Below, one piece after another: positions 1-13,989 of a stretch of DNA of 64,000 bases (the first letter of the stretch is position 1; every line of letters starts with the position of its first letter). The stretch covers positions 1-64,000 of the forward strand of contig MU832096.1 of assembly GCA_029204225.1 (NCBI GenBank), written 5' to 3'. The stretch is from Diphasiastrum complanatum (taxonomy: Eukaryota; Streptophyta; Lycopodiopsida; Lycopodiales; Lycopodiaceae). The position numbers and the translations under genes were made by a program. The notes beneath the pieces were generated by a model. It did not search any database and had not been told where the DNA came from. It worked only from the letters and a program-made list of their open reading frames with translations.

Positions 1-742
1 GGCCTTCCCCCCCCCCCCCCACATAAGTACGAATGTGGGGCCAAGGCCTTTAATCTTGCACCTTCATTCGATTAGGCTTGGGTTTTGCAACTTTGGAACT
101 TGCAATGCCTTCTAAGGTACCATAAACTAAACAATTACACAAAGATTAAGGGATCTAATTTTCATAAAGATTCAATATGAAAAGATAAAAATCTATATCT
201 CATTGTGAATTTAGAAATCTAAAAAAAACTTGAATTGGAAAAGAGTTTATGATAGACTCTTATACATCCCTAATATATTTAGTAGAGATGACACTTAACA
301 TGTCTATCAATGAAGTTTGCACATGATTAAACATAGAGTAAGTACATCTCCTTAGAAAATAAATGCACACATTACATGTAAGGGCCACCCTGATAGTAAA
401 TCGCATGTAAAAAACACCATTATCTAAGGTGTAGGTCAAACTAACAACACGTTGAGGTTTGTAAGATATAGCATGCTAATGATGAGTTTCAAGAATACAT
501 TGCAAAATGTAACATGCTAAATGATCGTCTCCAAGAACAGGATTAGCATGCAATAAGTAAGGTTTTAGCATGCTAAATGATAAGCTCCAAGCGCTAATGT
601 GCACTAATTAAATTTTTACTTCATATTGATTCCACATGGTTTACAAGTATGGCTTTTTCTTATGGTTCTTTTAGAGCTATCTATAGCATGTTGAGGTTGC
701 AAAAGGAGTATGGAATGTTGAAGGCTAAAATGTAGAACAGCA
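1..742. other. Non-coding stretch without a recognised gene
   Basis: AT-rich DNA with a run of C at about 8-20. No open frame with recognisable protein similarity is seen on either strand. It lies directly outside the copia LTR that begins near 743. Confidence 0.5.
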
Positions 743-1201
743 TGTGAAAGATTCAACTAGTTTGATCATATTTGCTATATTTCCATATGTGGCAAATTGA
801 CGCCAACTTTGTTTAGAATGCAAGTTTGAGTATATTCAAATTTAAGTGTTGAGTACTTTGAATCTACACATCTTCTCTTCTCTATCTCATTTCATGATTA
901 TATATGGTTCTATCCATTGGTGCACTATACTTGTGATTGCATGCAATTCTATGTGTAGAATGATCTATATTTGCTAGTTTTGGATCCACACATGTGAAAT
1001 ATAGTAGCTTGCTGGTTTTGCAAGGACAGCAACAGTACATTATCATTTGATTCATGTTTGATCAAGTTCTATTAGAGTTTGCATCTCATTTTGTGTGTAG
1101 ATGCTGATTTTTCTACATTGGTGACATTGGTAGAATTTTTTTCTTTTGTAACCCAAGATCTTTTTATGGATTGGATCATAAATGATCTGAAATCCCTCAC
1201 A
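743..1201 (+). repeat. 5' LTR of copia element A (probable)
   Basis: The stretch begins TGTGAAAGATTCAACTAG and ends in CA just before a degenerate primer binding site. Its start resembles the LTR-like starts at 42228 and 58920, which all share a TGTGARAAATT..CAACTAG-type beginning. The downstream gag starts at 1801, as expected for a 5' LTR followed by a leader of about 600 bp. At about 460 bp it is shorter than the 653-bp LTR at 58920, so it may be internally deleted. Confidence 0.6.
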
Positions 1202-1213
1202 TATTATCAGAGC
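1202..1213 (+). other. Degenerate copia primer binding site
   Basis: TATTATCAGAGC stands directly after the LTR end. It differs at two positions from TGGTATCAGAGC, the usual initiator-methionine tRNA complement in plant copia elements, which is intact at 9195 and 59573. Confidence 0.6.
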
Positions 1214-1800
1214 TTTTTTTTCAGGTTATGAAGGAGGAAATCATATCTATCAATGATTTGGTGAAATATCAAGGCTAGAGCATGCTAGAGGGGATTCTAC
1301 ACCAAAATCGAGTTTTTTGCTTTTGTAGATTGGATCTTTTGTAGATCAAAACCCTATATAGGTTTACAAACTTGATCAGTTCCGATTATGATTTCACATA
1401 CTGGATTTGGCCGATTTTTGGATCATTGGATCAGCCTTAGAAGTGGCTAATAGATTGCATATCAAATTTTCAGCATTTGCATGTAGTTTGGAATAGTCCA
1501 TTTTTTTGTGATTTTGTCAAAACCCTGATTTTGATTGGATCTCTAGATAGTGAGGTTGTTGTACTTCATTTGAGTGAATTTCAATCTTAGGAAGTGGCAA
1601 AAGTCATTAGATTGAGGATAGATCATAGGTTGATCAAGATTCCATGATTCTATGTGTTGATTTGCTTTGTATAAGTGCTAGAAGAGAATTTTTTATATAG
1701 TTTCAAATCTTGGTGATTTCTTTTGAAAGCATTTGTTGTTTTTCAAAGGAGTGCTTTGTGCATTGAAACAGGTTGAAAGAGAAGATCGGGTCATTGCTAC

Positions 1801-3119
1801 ATGGCAACCTCAATTGGAGTCATGTTGGAAGCCAACGATAGGCTTACCTCAAGTAGCTATTCATTGTGGAAAGTGAGGATGGAATCACTTCTTGATGAAT
1901 GATGTCTTGGATATTGTTTTAGGTTTGGAGGAGAGACCAGCAACACAACAAGATCAAGTGAGGTATGACCGGATGCTTGGAATTCATTGAAAAAGCTTTA
2001 TGAATCCAAGTCTACTTCTAGAGTGTTGACTCTAAGAAGGCAAATCTTTTCTTGTTTGCAAAAGAATGAAAAAAGTCCAAGTACTCGTGTTTTGAGGATG
2101 AAAGCATTGAATGATGAGTTGGCTTGCATTGATGAAAGCATTAAGGAAGGAGAGCGCGTTCAAATTGTTCTTAATGGCTTGTTGGATGCTCATGCTAACA
2201 TTGTTCAAAGTAATGTTATTCAAAAGACTTTGCCAAGTTTGATGGATCTTCAAGAGATCTTGATCAATGAAGAATATAGGCTTCAAGCAAGAGGTGGATC
2301 TACATCGACACTTCAAGAGGATGCTATATTCACAAAGGACGAATTCAAGGGCAAAACCAAAAGTAAGTGGTCTAAAGGGCAAGATCAGGTGGATGTTCTT
2401 CAAGTGGCAAAGAGAAGGATAGATCAAAGCTCAAGTTGCTTCTATTGTGGCATCATAGGACACTTTGCAAGTGAGTGCTACAAGAAGAAGAGAGATCAAG
2501 GAGACAAGCAAGGTAATCTTACTCTTGATGAGGATGGTTTGGATGTTCAAGATGCAAATGATGATGCTTTTGTGATGTCTTCATGTATGCTTGCTAATGA
2601 TGGAGATCTAGATCCTTGGTGGATTGATAGTGGAGCAAGTTCACACATCACAAAGAGTATTTCACTTATTTGTTGGCATATGGAGATGACAAGAGGGTGA
2701 TCTACATGGCCAATGAAAGTGAGGTGTGCAATCAAAGGGATTGGCACAATTCCTATTTCTCTCTCTACAAATAAGAATGTTCATTTGGAGGATGTCTTGT
2801 TTATTCCATCTATAACAAGAATTTGGTTAGTGTGAGTCAAATGCTAAGTAAAGGCCTCAAGGTGGAGTTGATGGAGATGCTTGTATGATCAAAAGGAAGG
2901 ATGTCTTGGTTGGAAAAGGTAAAAGGCAAGGAAAGTTGTTCAAACTAGATGCTTGTGTTATTGCTAACCAAGTTGGATGTGTTGTGCAAATACCTATTCA
3001 AGAGGTTTGGCATAAAAGATGGGACACCTCAACTTAAGTCGTTGGAGGTAATGGCTAGAAAGAAGGTTGTGATAGGTCTTCCAAGTTCCTTATAAGGATC
3101 GAGCATTTGAATCAACCTT
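1801..3119 (+). pseudogene. Copia element A: broken gag, protease and start of integrase
   Basis: The ATG at 1801 opens a gag closely related to the one at 60182. Frame is lost within about 100 bp (stop near 1900) and resumes at 1987-2700. That part holds the gag C-terminal half, a CCHC zinc knuckle (C-x2-C-x4-H-x4-C, near 2440-2480) and the aspartic protease start with the DSG triad near 2625. After 2700 the protease and pre-integrase region continues with several frame changes to about 3119, where similarity to the element at 60 kb stops. It is a dead Ty1/copia copy, interrupted at 3120-3684 and resuming at 3685. Confidence 0.85.
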
Positions 3120-3684
3120 GAAAATTAATAACGTGACTTTTATTCTTATGTGAGCATTCCCCACTGTTGGATTTATCTCGTCTACTCTCCTAAATCTCAT
3201 TTTAATCTCCTCCCTTCATGCTGCATTTTTACTCATGTTGTCGCACAGTCTACATATTTTACAAGTAAAATAAGATAGAAGAATAAAATGCGATTGTCTG
3301 CATAAATACAAGTAAATTCTCACAGGCAAATAAAAGATGAAAAAGACCGACACTGTGTTTTTACACGTGTTTATGTGACAGGCAAAAAAGACGACACTGT
3401 CTTACAAAATGCCGAAGGTGCCCTAGGAAAAGCAAAGGCACCCTATAAATCAAATCTAAGGCATTTCATCAGAGTGACGCATTTTTCGCATCTTCACCAA
3501 CGTTCATTTAAGCAAAGGCTGACGTCGCGACCTTTTCACGCTCATCCTATACACTTGTGCTAGCAGATTTGACAAGAACAGCAAGCCACCCACGATCTCT
3601 TACAAACAGCACATCCACTTTGTATTTTCTTCATCTGCACACCTGTAAAATTGTGTATATATATTGAATATCACTTGTGTACTC
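3120..3684 (+). other. Insertion of unknown type inside copia A
   Basis: About 565 bp separate two pieces of copia A, and the pol coding between those pieces is also missing. The block contains TGTTGGATTTATC near 3166, a possible TATA box (CCTATAAATC, near 3441) and a CTCACA near its right end, so it may be a solo LTR or LTR fragment of another family. No convincing target duplication was seen. The 62-codon open frame at 3375 resembles nothing known to me. Confidence 0.4.
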
Positions 3685-4258
3685 ACATGATGTACATCCA
3701 TAAAGGGATCTTTGTTGGCTATGGTGAGTCAAGCAAGGAGTATAGAGTTTTCAATCCTACTACTAAGAAGATCTTAGTAAGTATAGATGTTTTGTTGATG
3801 AAGTACATGTAACAAATGTGAATGAAAGTGCACCTAACAATTTGGTGCCAATGAGCTTGCTAGCTTAAGGAGGAGCATCAAAGTGAAGAAGATCTTGAGG
3901 ATCACCCACCACATCCGAAACTCCAGAAAGGCCCTCAAGGACCAAGGTCGAGCCATCAAGCCTCACTTATGATGAGAAAGATAAAAAAACAGTGAAGACA
4001 CTTTTTCCTTCACATTCTACACTTTCTTGATTTCAATGCTAGATGAGCCAACATGCTTTGAAGGTGCAATTAGCTCACAAAGTTGGATTGATGTGATGCA
4101 AATAGAGTATGATGCTTTGATAGAGAATCATACTTGGGATCTTGTAGATCTTCCTCATGTGAAGAAGACACTTGATTACAAGTGGGTCTGTTAGATTGAA
4201 ATATAATCAACATGGGTCATTCAACAAGTATAAGACAAGACTTGTGGCAAAGGTGTAT
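3685..4258 (+). pseudogene. Copia element A: integrase C-terminus and start of reverse transcriptase
   Basis: The translated sequence matches, with stops and frame changes, the region after the copia integrase core (KGIF.GYGESSKEYRVFNP near 3705) and the beginning of the reverse transcriptase (EYDALIENHTWDLV near 4105). The equivalent parts of the element at 60 kb lie around 62235-62700. Similarity ends near 4258, so the rest of pol and the 3' LTR are missing. Confidence 0.75.
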
Positions 4259-5290
4259 TGAAGGGCGAAGGTTACCTCCCAGCCAATTTTAAAAACTGAA
4301 AAAAAAAATAGCCAAAAACAATGAGAAGACCTCTAAAAATGCAAAAGATGAACCAACCTTCACTTGTTCTACTATATATAAACCTGACCTAGATTTACTT
4401 ATAGCTAGGTCGGCAAAGGTTAATTCTAAAAAGGAAAGTAAAGTGAACTTTCTCTAAGTTTCTGATCACTTTTGTATGAAAAGTTTAGTTTTTTGACAAA
4501 AATATCAATTTCTTTGTTGTCAATCAGTTACTCTTTTATACTATTTTTTTGGTGATCATTGAGCTAGGCGAAAGTTAAGACATCAAGTTCTATAAAAAAC
4601 TCCAATTTTTGCAAAAAATACCAGTATGTTTTATCAATTTTCACCTCAATCTTCGCCAATATTTTTGAGGTTTTTTTCAAATATAGTATTCCATTATTTT
4701 GAGTTTCATTCCATCAAATCATTCAAAATTATCCATTTTAACCCTCCCCAAGCTACAAAAGTTCCATCTTACTCTACCATATATCTATTTTTGTCAGGAT
4801 CTAGTTCCAGTCAGATGAGCGAAGGTTAGTTTTTTCAGGATTGCTAGAAACAATCATTCAAGTGATTTTTTTTTTACACAAAGTAGTAATTGTGAATTCT
4901 CGTCGAGTTAATCCTCGCCTAGATAATCGTCGCTAGTACTGTTTTTGAGTTCAATCTACCTGATTTAGCTACTGTCATATTTGTAAAAGACTCTGAGTTG
5001 ATACTTTACTAAAATCTAAGATTTTTTCACCTTTAGAGTGTCGATTTACTTGATCAAGATTTTTCTTTCTTTCAAAAATCAGATTCTGATATCATCATTA
5101 AGTGATCAAGTTTTTTATGGAACATATTAGAAGATAGGAATTATCTAAAAAATCTAGGTCCAATGTTTGAAAAATCTAGATCCAATCTCTTCTACACAGT
5201 TATACATCAGAAGAAAAAATGGTAGAATTAGACTCAGAACCAAAGGTTCGAGAATCTAGCCACGTCCTATTATTAGATAAAAATCTCAAT
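4259..5290. other. Non-coding, gypsy-leader-like sequence
   Basis: There is no coding frame of interest. Phrases such as TTGCAAAAAATACCAGTAT and an 'aggtcggcaaaggtt' motif recur in similar form at about 44640-45050, downstream of a gypsy-type LTR and primer binding site. It is therefore probably an untranslated leader of a related retroelement. It runs into a gag-like stretch at 5291. Confidence 0.4.
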
Positions 5291-5945
5291 TAGAGTTGGC
5301 AAATTATAATGCATTTACAAATCTCGTCAGATTCCTAAATTTTTTTACTAAATTTTGTGAATTCTATGGTGAAGTAAACCCAGAAGATAAACTTAAGCTG
5401 CTTCTTATGTCCTTGATTGACGCTACCGAGGATTGATTTTTCTAACCAAGACTGACAGAATGTTCTAATTGGGAAGTAGTTAAAGCTGGATTGATTATGT
5501 GGTTTAGACCCAAAAAAAAATTGTAAGATCATTTGTTCTATTGAGTAAGATAAAGATGGGGAAGAAGGCAATGATATGTGATCATATTGAATGTATCAAG
5601 CATCTTCGTTCTGAATGTGAACATGATCTTCTAAATGATGAGGCTATGATTATGTGGTTTCTGGCCGAATTGCCAAAATGTATCAAATGTGAGGTCAAAC
5701 CTCGTGAACATTATTTGACATTGCAATAGGCAATGAATGAAGCTACACGTGAAGAAGATGGAGAGTCAGATGATGAGCCGCACGTTAGAACATTGCCATA
5801 TACCATAGGGCAAATGATCACAACCTCTACTGTGATTGCATCGACAAATGAAAACGCAACTGTAGAGAAGATGATGGATGAATTTGAAAAACTTGGACAT
5901 AAACGACAAATACAGATTGATAAGATGCAAGCGCAATTTTGAAAC
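5291..5945 (+). pseudogene. Gag-like remnant, probably Ty3/gypsy
   Basis: Discontinuous frames (5541-5729 and 5733-5942, plus a stretch from about 5330) read like a retrotransposon gag: a phrase of the type FxxKFCEFYGEVNPEDKL, then a WFLAELPKCIKCEVKP segment, then an acidic and coiled C-terminal part. Several stops interrupt it, and no protease or zinc knuckle follows. Assignment to gypsy rests on the general gag pattern and on the preceding leader-like DNA. Confidence 0.45.
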
Positions 5946-6254
5946 AAAGTTGAAAGCTTCGAAGGAACACCATGCTAAGATCGACAAGTGTTGCTGAAAA
6001 GACAGTTTTGACATTTTGCGAGTAAATTTTTTGTGGGTTTTGCGAGTTTTTTCTACCCATGATTCAACAAAATGGTAGCACATGGTGTGCTCCTCTTTTT
6101 ATGCCACCTTGATCTTTCAAGAACAAGAATTGTGGTTTGATGCATACTTAAAATTTTGACTATCCATCAAATTTTAAATAGGTCCATCACAAATTACTTT
6201 GTCACTCTATAAATATAGGTTTAATTTTATACAAAAAAAATGTTTCTTGAAGTT

Positions 6255-6610
6255 GTAAATGCCGGAGTGCTAGCTTGTAAATTTTTCATTTCAAAAAAAT
6301 GAAGTTGTTTTGAAGAACTTTTTGAAAAAATAAATTTCTTTTTGGAGCTAATTCGACTAGAGTGCCGGTGTGCTAACCGACTAATTATAAAATAGAAAAG
6401 CTATTTTGACACATTTGAGAACCAAATTTTGAGTAAAAACATTATTTCATAATATGTTTTTTAGCCTCCAAACATAGTAAGCTGACGTGCTAAGTAAAAC
6501 AGTTAAAAAGAAGAACTTGCAGCCTTTAAAGATAGCACGCTGACGTGTTATATGAAATGAGAAAAAAAATTTGCAACCTCCAAAGATAGTACGCCGGCGT
6601 GCTAGGCGAG
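6255..6610 (+). repeat. Degenerate repeat with GCYGRYGTGCTA core
   Basis: A GCCGGAGTGCTAGC-like core recurs near 6262, 6363, 6482, 6539 and 6593. The last three are spaced about 55 bp apart, each preceded by a 'cctccaaagatagtac'-like phrase. This is a short degenerate tandem array with no coding content. Confidence 0.5.
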
Positions 6611-6618
6611 ACTGCCAG

Positions 6619-6619
<1 letters not shown>

Positions 6620-6662
<43 letters not shown>
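6620..6662. repeat. (AT)n microsatellite
   Basis: Uninterrupted AT dinucleotides, about 21 units. Confidence 0.95.
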
Positions 6663-6664
<2 letters not shown>

Positions 6665-6792
6665 TTGCCATATCCAGCCTCCAAGTGACAGTGATAGCCA
6701 GTTTTTCAGGATAACCACTTTTTCAAGATAGCCACTTTTTTGCAAAAAAAAAGAAATAGCCACCTTTTCAAGAAACGAATGTAACGAGTTTC

Positions 6793-9194
<2,402 letters not shown>

Positions 9195-9206
9195 TGGTAT
9201 CAGAGC
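9195..9206 (+). other. Copia primer binding site (initiator-Met type)
   Basis: TGGTATCAGAGC, complementary to the 3' end of plant initiator methionine tRNA, sits 622 bp upstream of the gag start of copia B. Confidence 0.85.
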
Positions 9207-9816
9207 CAAGTCAAAGAGCTTAATTGATGATCCAAAAATCTTCATTTTGGTGAAAGCATTGGTGCTAGATTCACTTTGAAGGAGGGCGACCTTTTCTAAT
9301 AGTTTACTTGTGATGTTGAGGTTCAAATTAGTGTGTAAAGTTCAGATGTACTTCTCACATGTGTGAGAGGCTGCTGGAGTTGTACTTTCACCAAAACTTT
9401 GTGTTTTTTCAATATTTGAGCTTCAAACAAGTTGTGTAGAGTGAAACTAGTGATGTGCTTATGAAAAACCATTGTTTCCATTATAGATTTGATGAGTGAA
9501 TGGTGTTAGAATCTTATTAAACCTACAAATCCTTGAGAAAGAGTTTGAGGCTTATGTTTTTATTTTAAGAGTGAGACTATAACCAATTTTAAACACCATA
9601 GGAAGGCATTGGCACTTCCAAAAATCAAATCCAAGGTTCTAAGTGAATAGATTGTGTAGAATACGCTTTCCCAAATCTTTTTGAGTTCAAGATCATTATA
9701 AATCTTGCTTCTTGTGTCTAGTGAGATTCAAGAGAGTAGCATTTTAGCTAAATTCTGAGAAAGGAAGAAGGGAGAGCCTTTGAATAGTACATTTGTTGTA
9801 CTTGTTACTGTATAGA

Positions 9817-12800
9817 ATGGGTTCAATTGGAGCCTATCTTCTTGAGACTAGTGAAAGGCTAAATTCTAATAATTATTCAACTTGGAAAGTAAGAATGGAG
9901 TCACTACTTGTGCTCCAAGATATGTTTGATCTTGTCATAGGAGAGGAAGAAGAACCTCAAAGAGGGCAAGATCAAGTGAGGTACAAAAAGAGAGCTAGAC
10001 TAGCATTACATTGCTTGAAAATGAATCTTAGTAATGAACTTATAAAGGAAGTGACATCTTGTACCTCGACCAAGGAGGCATGGAACTACCTGAAAGGGAT
10101 TTATGAATCCAAAAACACCTCTAGAGTGCTTTTGATTAGAAACAAAGTTCTTCAAAGCATTAGAGGGAGTGATGAGAGTGCTCAAGAGTATGTCTTGAGA
10201 ATAAAATCTCTCAACAAAGAACTTTCCATCATTAGTGAGGGTATTCATGATAATGAGCTTGTTCAAATCATTTTGAATGGTCTTGGAGATGAGTTCTCCA
10301 ATCTTGTACAAAGCTTTGCTATTCAAGATGCACTACCTTCCATTGACAAGCTCCATAGTGTGCTTGTGTTCATGTCAAGCAAAGGATTGGATCCTCAAAG
10401 TTGCATGATGGTGATGAGAAGGCCAACTTCTCAAGCAAGGGAAAGTCAAAGTCAAAGAAGAAGATCCAACACAAGGAGACCAAGAATGATGATCAACCAT
10501 CAAGCTCCAAAGGTGGAAAGAAGAACAAAGCTAAACTGAAGTGCTTCTTTTGTGGAAAGAAGGGGCACTTTGCATCCGAGTGTTTCAAGAAGAAGAATGC
10601 ACAAGGAGAGAGCAAACAAGGCAACCTCACTCTTGAGGAAGATGAGGATGAAGTGGATTCATCCTTGATGGCTTCTACATCAACATCAAAGAGCTACTCC
10701 AATGACACATGGTGGATTGATAGTGGGGCTAGTTCCCACGTGACATTCCAAAAGGATTTTTTCTCAACTCTTGTACCTTTTGTAGGTTATAAAAAGTCTA
10801 TTCTAACAGCAAGTGATCAAGAATGTAGAATAGATGGAGTGGGAACTAATCCCTTAAGTCTTGGATCCTCTAAAAGAGTAGATCTTGATAATGTACTCTA
10901 TGTTCCTACACTCACTAAGAATTTGTTAAGTGTAGGACAATTGATGGATGATGGCTTAGATGTCCATTTTAAGCGAGGTGTTTGCTCCATATTGATGAAT
11001 TATACTTGCATTGTAAAGGGATTCAAGCAAGGAAGGCTTTTTAAGCTTGATGCTAATGTTTTTCTTGGAAGTGTGAACATGGTGAAGGAGGAGATCAATC
11101 AAGTCGAGCTTTGGCATAAGAGGTTGGGCCACCCCAACTTCAAATCTATGGAGATGCTATGCACCAAGGATCTTGCTCTCGGCCTTCCAAAGACACTCTC
11201 AAAGTGTGGAAAAAGTTGTGAAGTTTGTAGCCTCTCAAAGGCACACAAGCTACCTTTTGATATCTCTTCCAATAGATCTACAAAAGCATTAGATCTTATT
11301 CATAGTGATGTGCACTCTTTTTCTCAAGAATCTAATGGAGGCGCATCTATGTATGTATCTTTTATTGATGATTATTCTAGATACACTTGGATTGAACTTT
11401 TGGATTCCAAAAGTAAAGTGTTTGAAGCTTTTGTTCAGTTCAAAACTCTAGTTGGCATTAAGAGAGAACTTACATGTACTTATAGTCCTCAACAAAATGG
11501 TATAGCCGAGAGGATGAATAGAACACTATGTGAGTGTGCTAAGGCTTTAAGGTTAGATGCATCTCTACCTTAGTCTTTTTGGGGAGAGGCTATTATTTGT
11601 GCAACTTATCTGTGTAATAGATTGCCATGTAAGCCCATTGGAGGCATAACATCTTATGAGGCTCTATTTTGTAAGAAGCCGAATCCTAAAGATCTAAGAA
11701 TTTTCGGATCTACTTGCTATGTTTTTCAAGCATTAGATACAAGAAAAAAGGATGGTCCTACTTCTATTAAAGGGATCTTTGCTGGTTATGCTGAAAATAA
11801 CAAGGGATATAGAGTCTATAATCCAATCTCTAAGAAGATTTTAGTGAGTAGAGATGTTACATTTGATGAAGGTAACTACTACAAGTTGAATGAGAAAGCT
11901 TCTAATCCATCTTATGTCAAGGATCTTGTAAGGTTTGAGGAGGAGCCTACATGTGATCAAGATCTTGAAGATCCATCTCAAGATCCGAGGACTCCAAGGA
12001 GATCTACAAGAAGGAAGGCCGAGCCCTCAAGGCTCACCTATGTTGATAAAGGTGAACAAAGGGAAGATCTACATTCACTTACCTCTTACACTTTTCTAAC
12101 TTCTATGTTTGATGAGCCAATTTTCTTTGAAGAAGCTATGGAGTCACAAGAATGGAGGGATGCCATGCAAAAAGAGTATGATGCTCTTATGGAGAATCGC
12201 TTGTGGATCTTCCTCAAGGAAGAAAGCCACTTGAGTGCAAATGGATCTATAGATTGAAGTACAATCAAGATGGGAGCATCAACAAACACAAGGCAAGGCT
12301 AGTGGCAAAGGGGTTCTTGCAAACCAAGGGAGTAGATTTTGATGAAACTTTTGCTCCTGTTGCTAAGCTAGTTTCCATAAGGTTGATTACTTCTCTTGCA
12401 ACTACTTTCAATTGGCCTCTATTTCAACTTGATGTGACTAATGCTTTTCTCAATGGATATTTGGAAGAGGATATTTTCATGAGGCAACCCGAGGGGTTCA
12501 TCAAAGAAGATCAAGAGAAAAAAGTGTGTTTGTTGCTAAGAAGCCTTTATGGGCTTAAGCAAGCACCTAGAGCTTGGTACTCTAGGTTGAATACCTTCTT
12601 GAAATCTATTAAGTTTGTTGTAAGTGCTTATGATCCTTCTTTGTATTTAAGATTTAATGATGGTAAAATCATCATTTTCATTTTGTATGTTGATGACATT
12701 ATCCCTAGTGGAAATGATCTTGATGGTATACAAGAAGTGAAAGTAGTTTAAGATGGTGGACCAATCTTCATTTCATATTAGGAATAGAAGTTTCAAGAGG

Positions 12801-12955
12801 CAAGGATTTGACTTTTATTTGTCAATCCAAATATGCTTCTTCTATCTTAGAAAAGTTTGAAATGAAAGATTGTAAAGGAGTAGAAACTCCTATGGAGCAA
12901 AATGTAAAAGTTTCCAATAGTGATGATGAAGCATCCTAGGGAAATCACACAATCC
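9817..12955 (+). pseudogene. Copia element B: gag-pol, broken and 3'-truncated
   Basis: Gag begins at the ATG at 9817. The frame shifts near 10365-10400 and then runs open to 11573 through the CCHC knuckle (near 10550), the protease DSGASS motif (near 10725), the integrase zinc region and the integrase core. Compared with the element at 60 kb, a block of roughly 35-40 codons carrying the second catalytic Asp (SDNGG) is missing near 11455. A TAG stop at 11571-11573 is followed by the integrase C-terminus (11622-12257), then a frame change into the reverse transcriptase (12203-12751) with its YVDD box near 12690. Similarity stops near 12950, beside a CT microsatellite. RNase H and the 3' LTR are absent, so the element cannot be autonomous. 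Confidence 0.9.
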
Positions 12956-12980
12956 TATTCACTTTTCCTCATGCTTTCTT

Positions 12981-13051
<71 letters not shown>
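12981..13051. repeat. (CT)n microsatellite
   Basis: About 35 CT units at the point where copia B is cut off. The open frame spanning it is a poly-Leu/Ser artefact. Confidence 0.95.
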
Positions 13052-13053
<2 letters not shown>

Positions 13054-13601
13054 ATTCTTGCTCTCCTGATGCTCTACCATATTGTGATTGTGATTGAAGA
13101 GAAAGCTCATGAATGTTATTGGAACAACAATCGTGTGAACGATATTGCAAACAAAGGTGAGAATGATTTGAGGAATGGTAGCTCGCTAATAATGAAAAAT
13201 GTATGCTAAGATTGAATGCTCACAGGTTGCTGTGATTACCTTTGTGTATTAGCAAAGTCTGGCTTGCATATTGTGCTTGGATACTACTACAATCAATCGT
13301 TGTCCCAAGGAGCATATGTGGGCAATTTTTTAAGGTATGTTTTCAACCTTTTTGACCTATGATAGGCGCTAGGCAACAAGCCAACGTTTGATTATCACTA
13401 GCACCATTTTTGAGAACTGAGTAGTCGCTGGCCAGCGCCCTCTCTGAGGCGGATCTGGTCGCTGGCCAACACTGATTTTTGGCACAAATATGCTTGTATG
13501 AACTGCGATTTACCATGGATCTTTGTATGAGCATTGTTTCAAGCGTTTTTCAGTACGTAATGCTTGTAGAAATGCAATGGACCGTTGTCCTTCCATGTGT
13601 T
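13052..13601. other. Non-coding stretch, nothing recognised
   Basis: No recognisable protein similarity or structured repeat was seen between the CT array and the copia integrase fragment that follows. Confidence 0.5.
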
Positions 13602-13961
13602 TTATGGATATACCAAAAGCCATAGCATGAATATGGTTGATGAGAATGCTCTTGCTATACTTGATTGGCTGTAACCTTTATGTGGTATTGCTCCATATGA
13701 TTGCTCTCTTGGTTTGATAAAAACTATGATGCTTTCTGCCTCTAATATAGCTAAGCCATTAGACTGAGGACTGCAAGGAGTGATGAATTGCTGCTCAATG
13801 CCTTGGCTTTGGCAGTACTCCTTAAACTTGATAGAAATATATTTTCCGCCATTGTCTAACCTTAGAGCCTTGATCGTCCGTCCAGTCTCCCTTTTCACAA
13901 GCTCCTTGAAGATTCTGCAGCAGTTGAAGGCTTCTGATTTCTTCTTTATAAAGTACACCAT
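13602..13961 (-). pseudogene. Copia integrase core fragment
   Basis: Translation on the minus strand shows an integrase core: KKKSEAF, then RLDNGGKYIS with the second catalytic Asp, then a CSPQSNG phrase where the glutamate-bearing segment should follow. The sequence then departs from the family pattern. It is an isolated piece of a different copia lineage from elements A to C, with no gag, protease or reverse transcriptase attached. Confidence 0.8.
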
Positions 13962-13989
13962 AGTCCTTCTGAAATTGTCTCTAAAAATC

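Noticed and set aside
13343..13534. 63-codon minus-strand frame
   Set aside because: No known motif or neighbouring exon; composition is as expected for random sequence.
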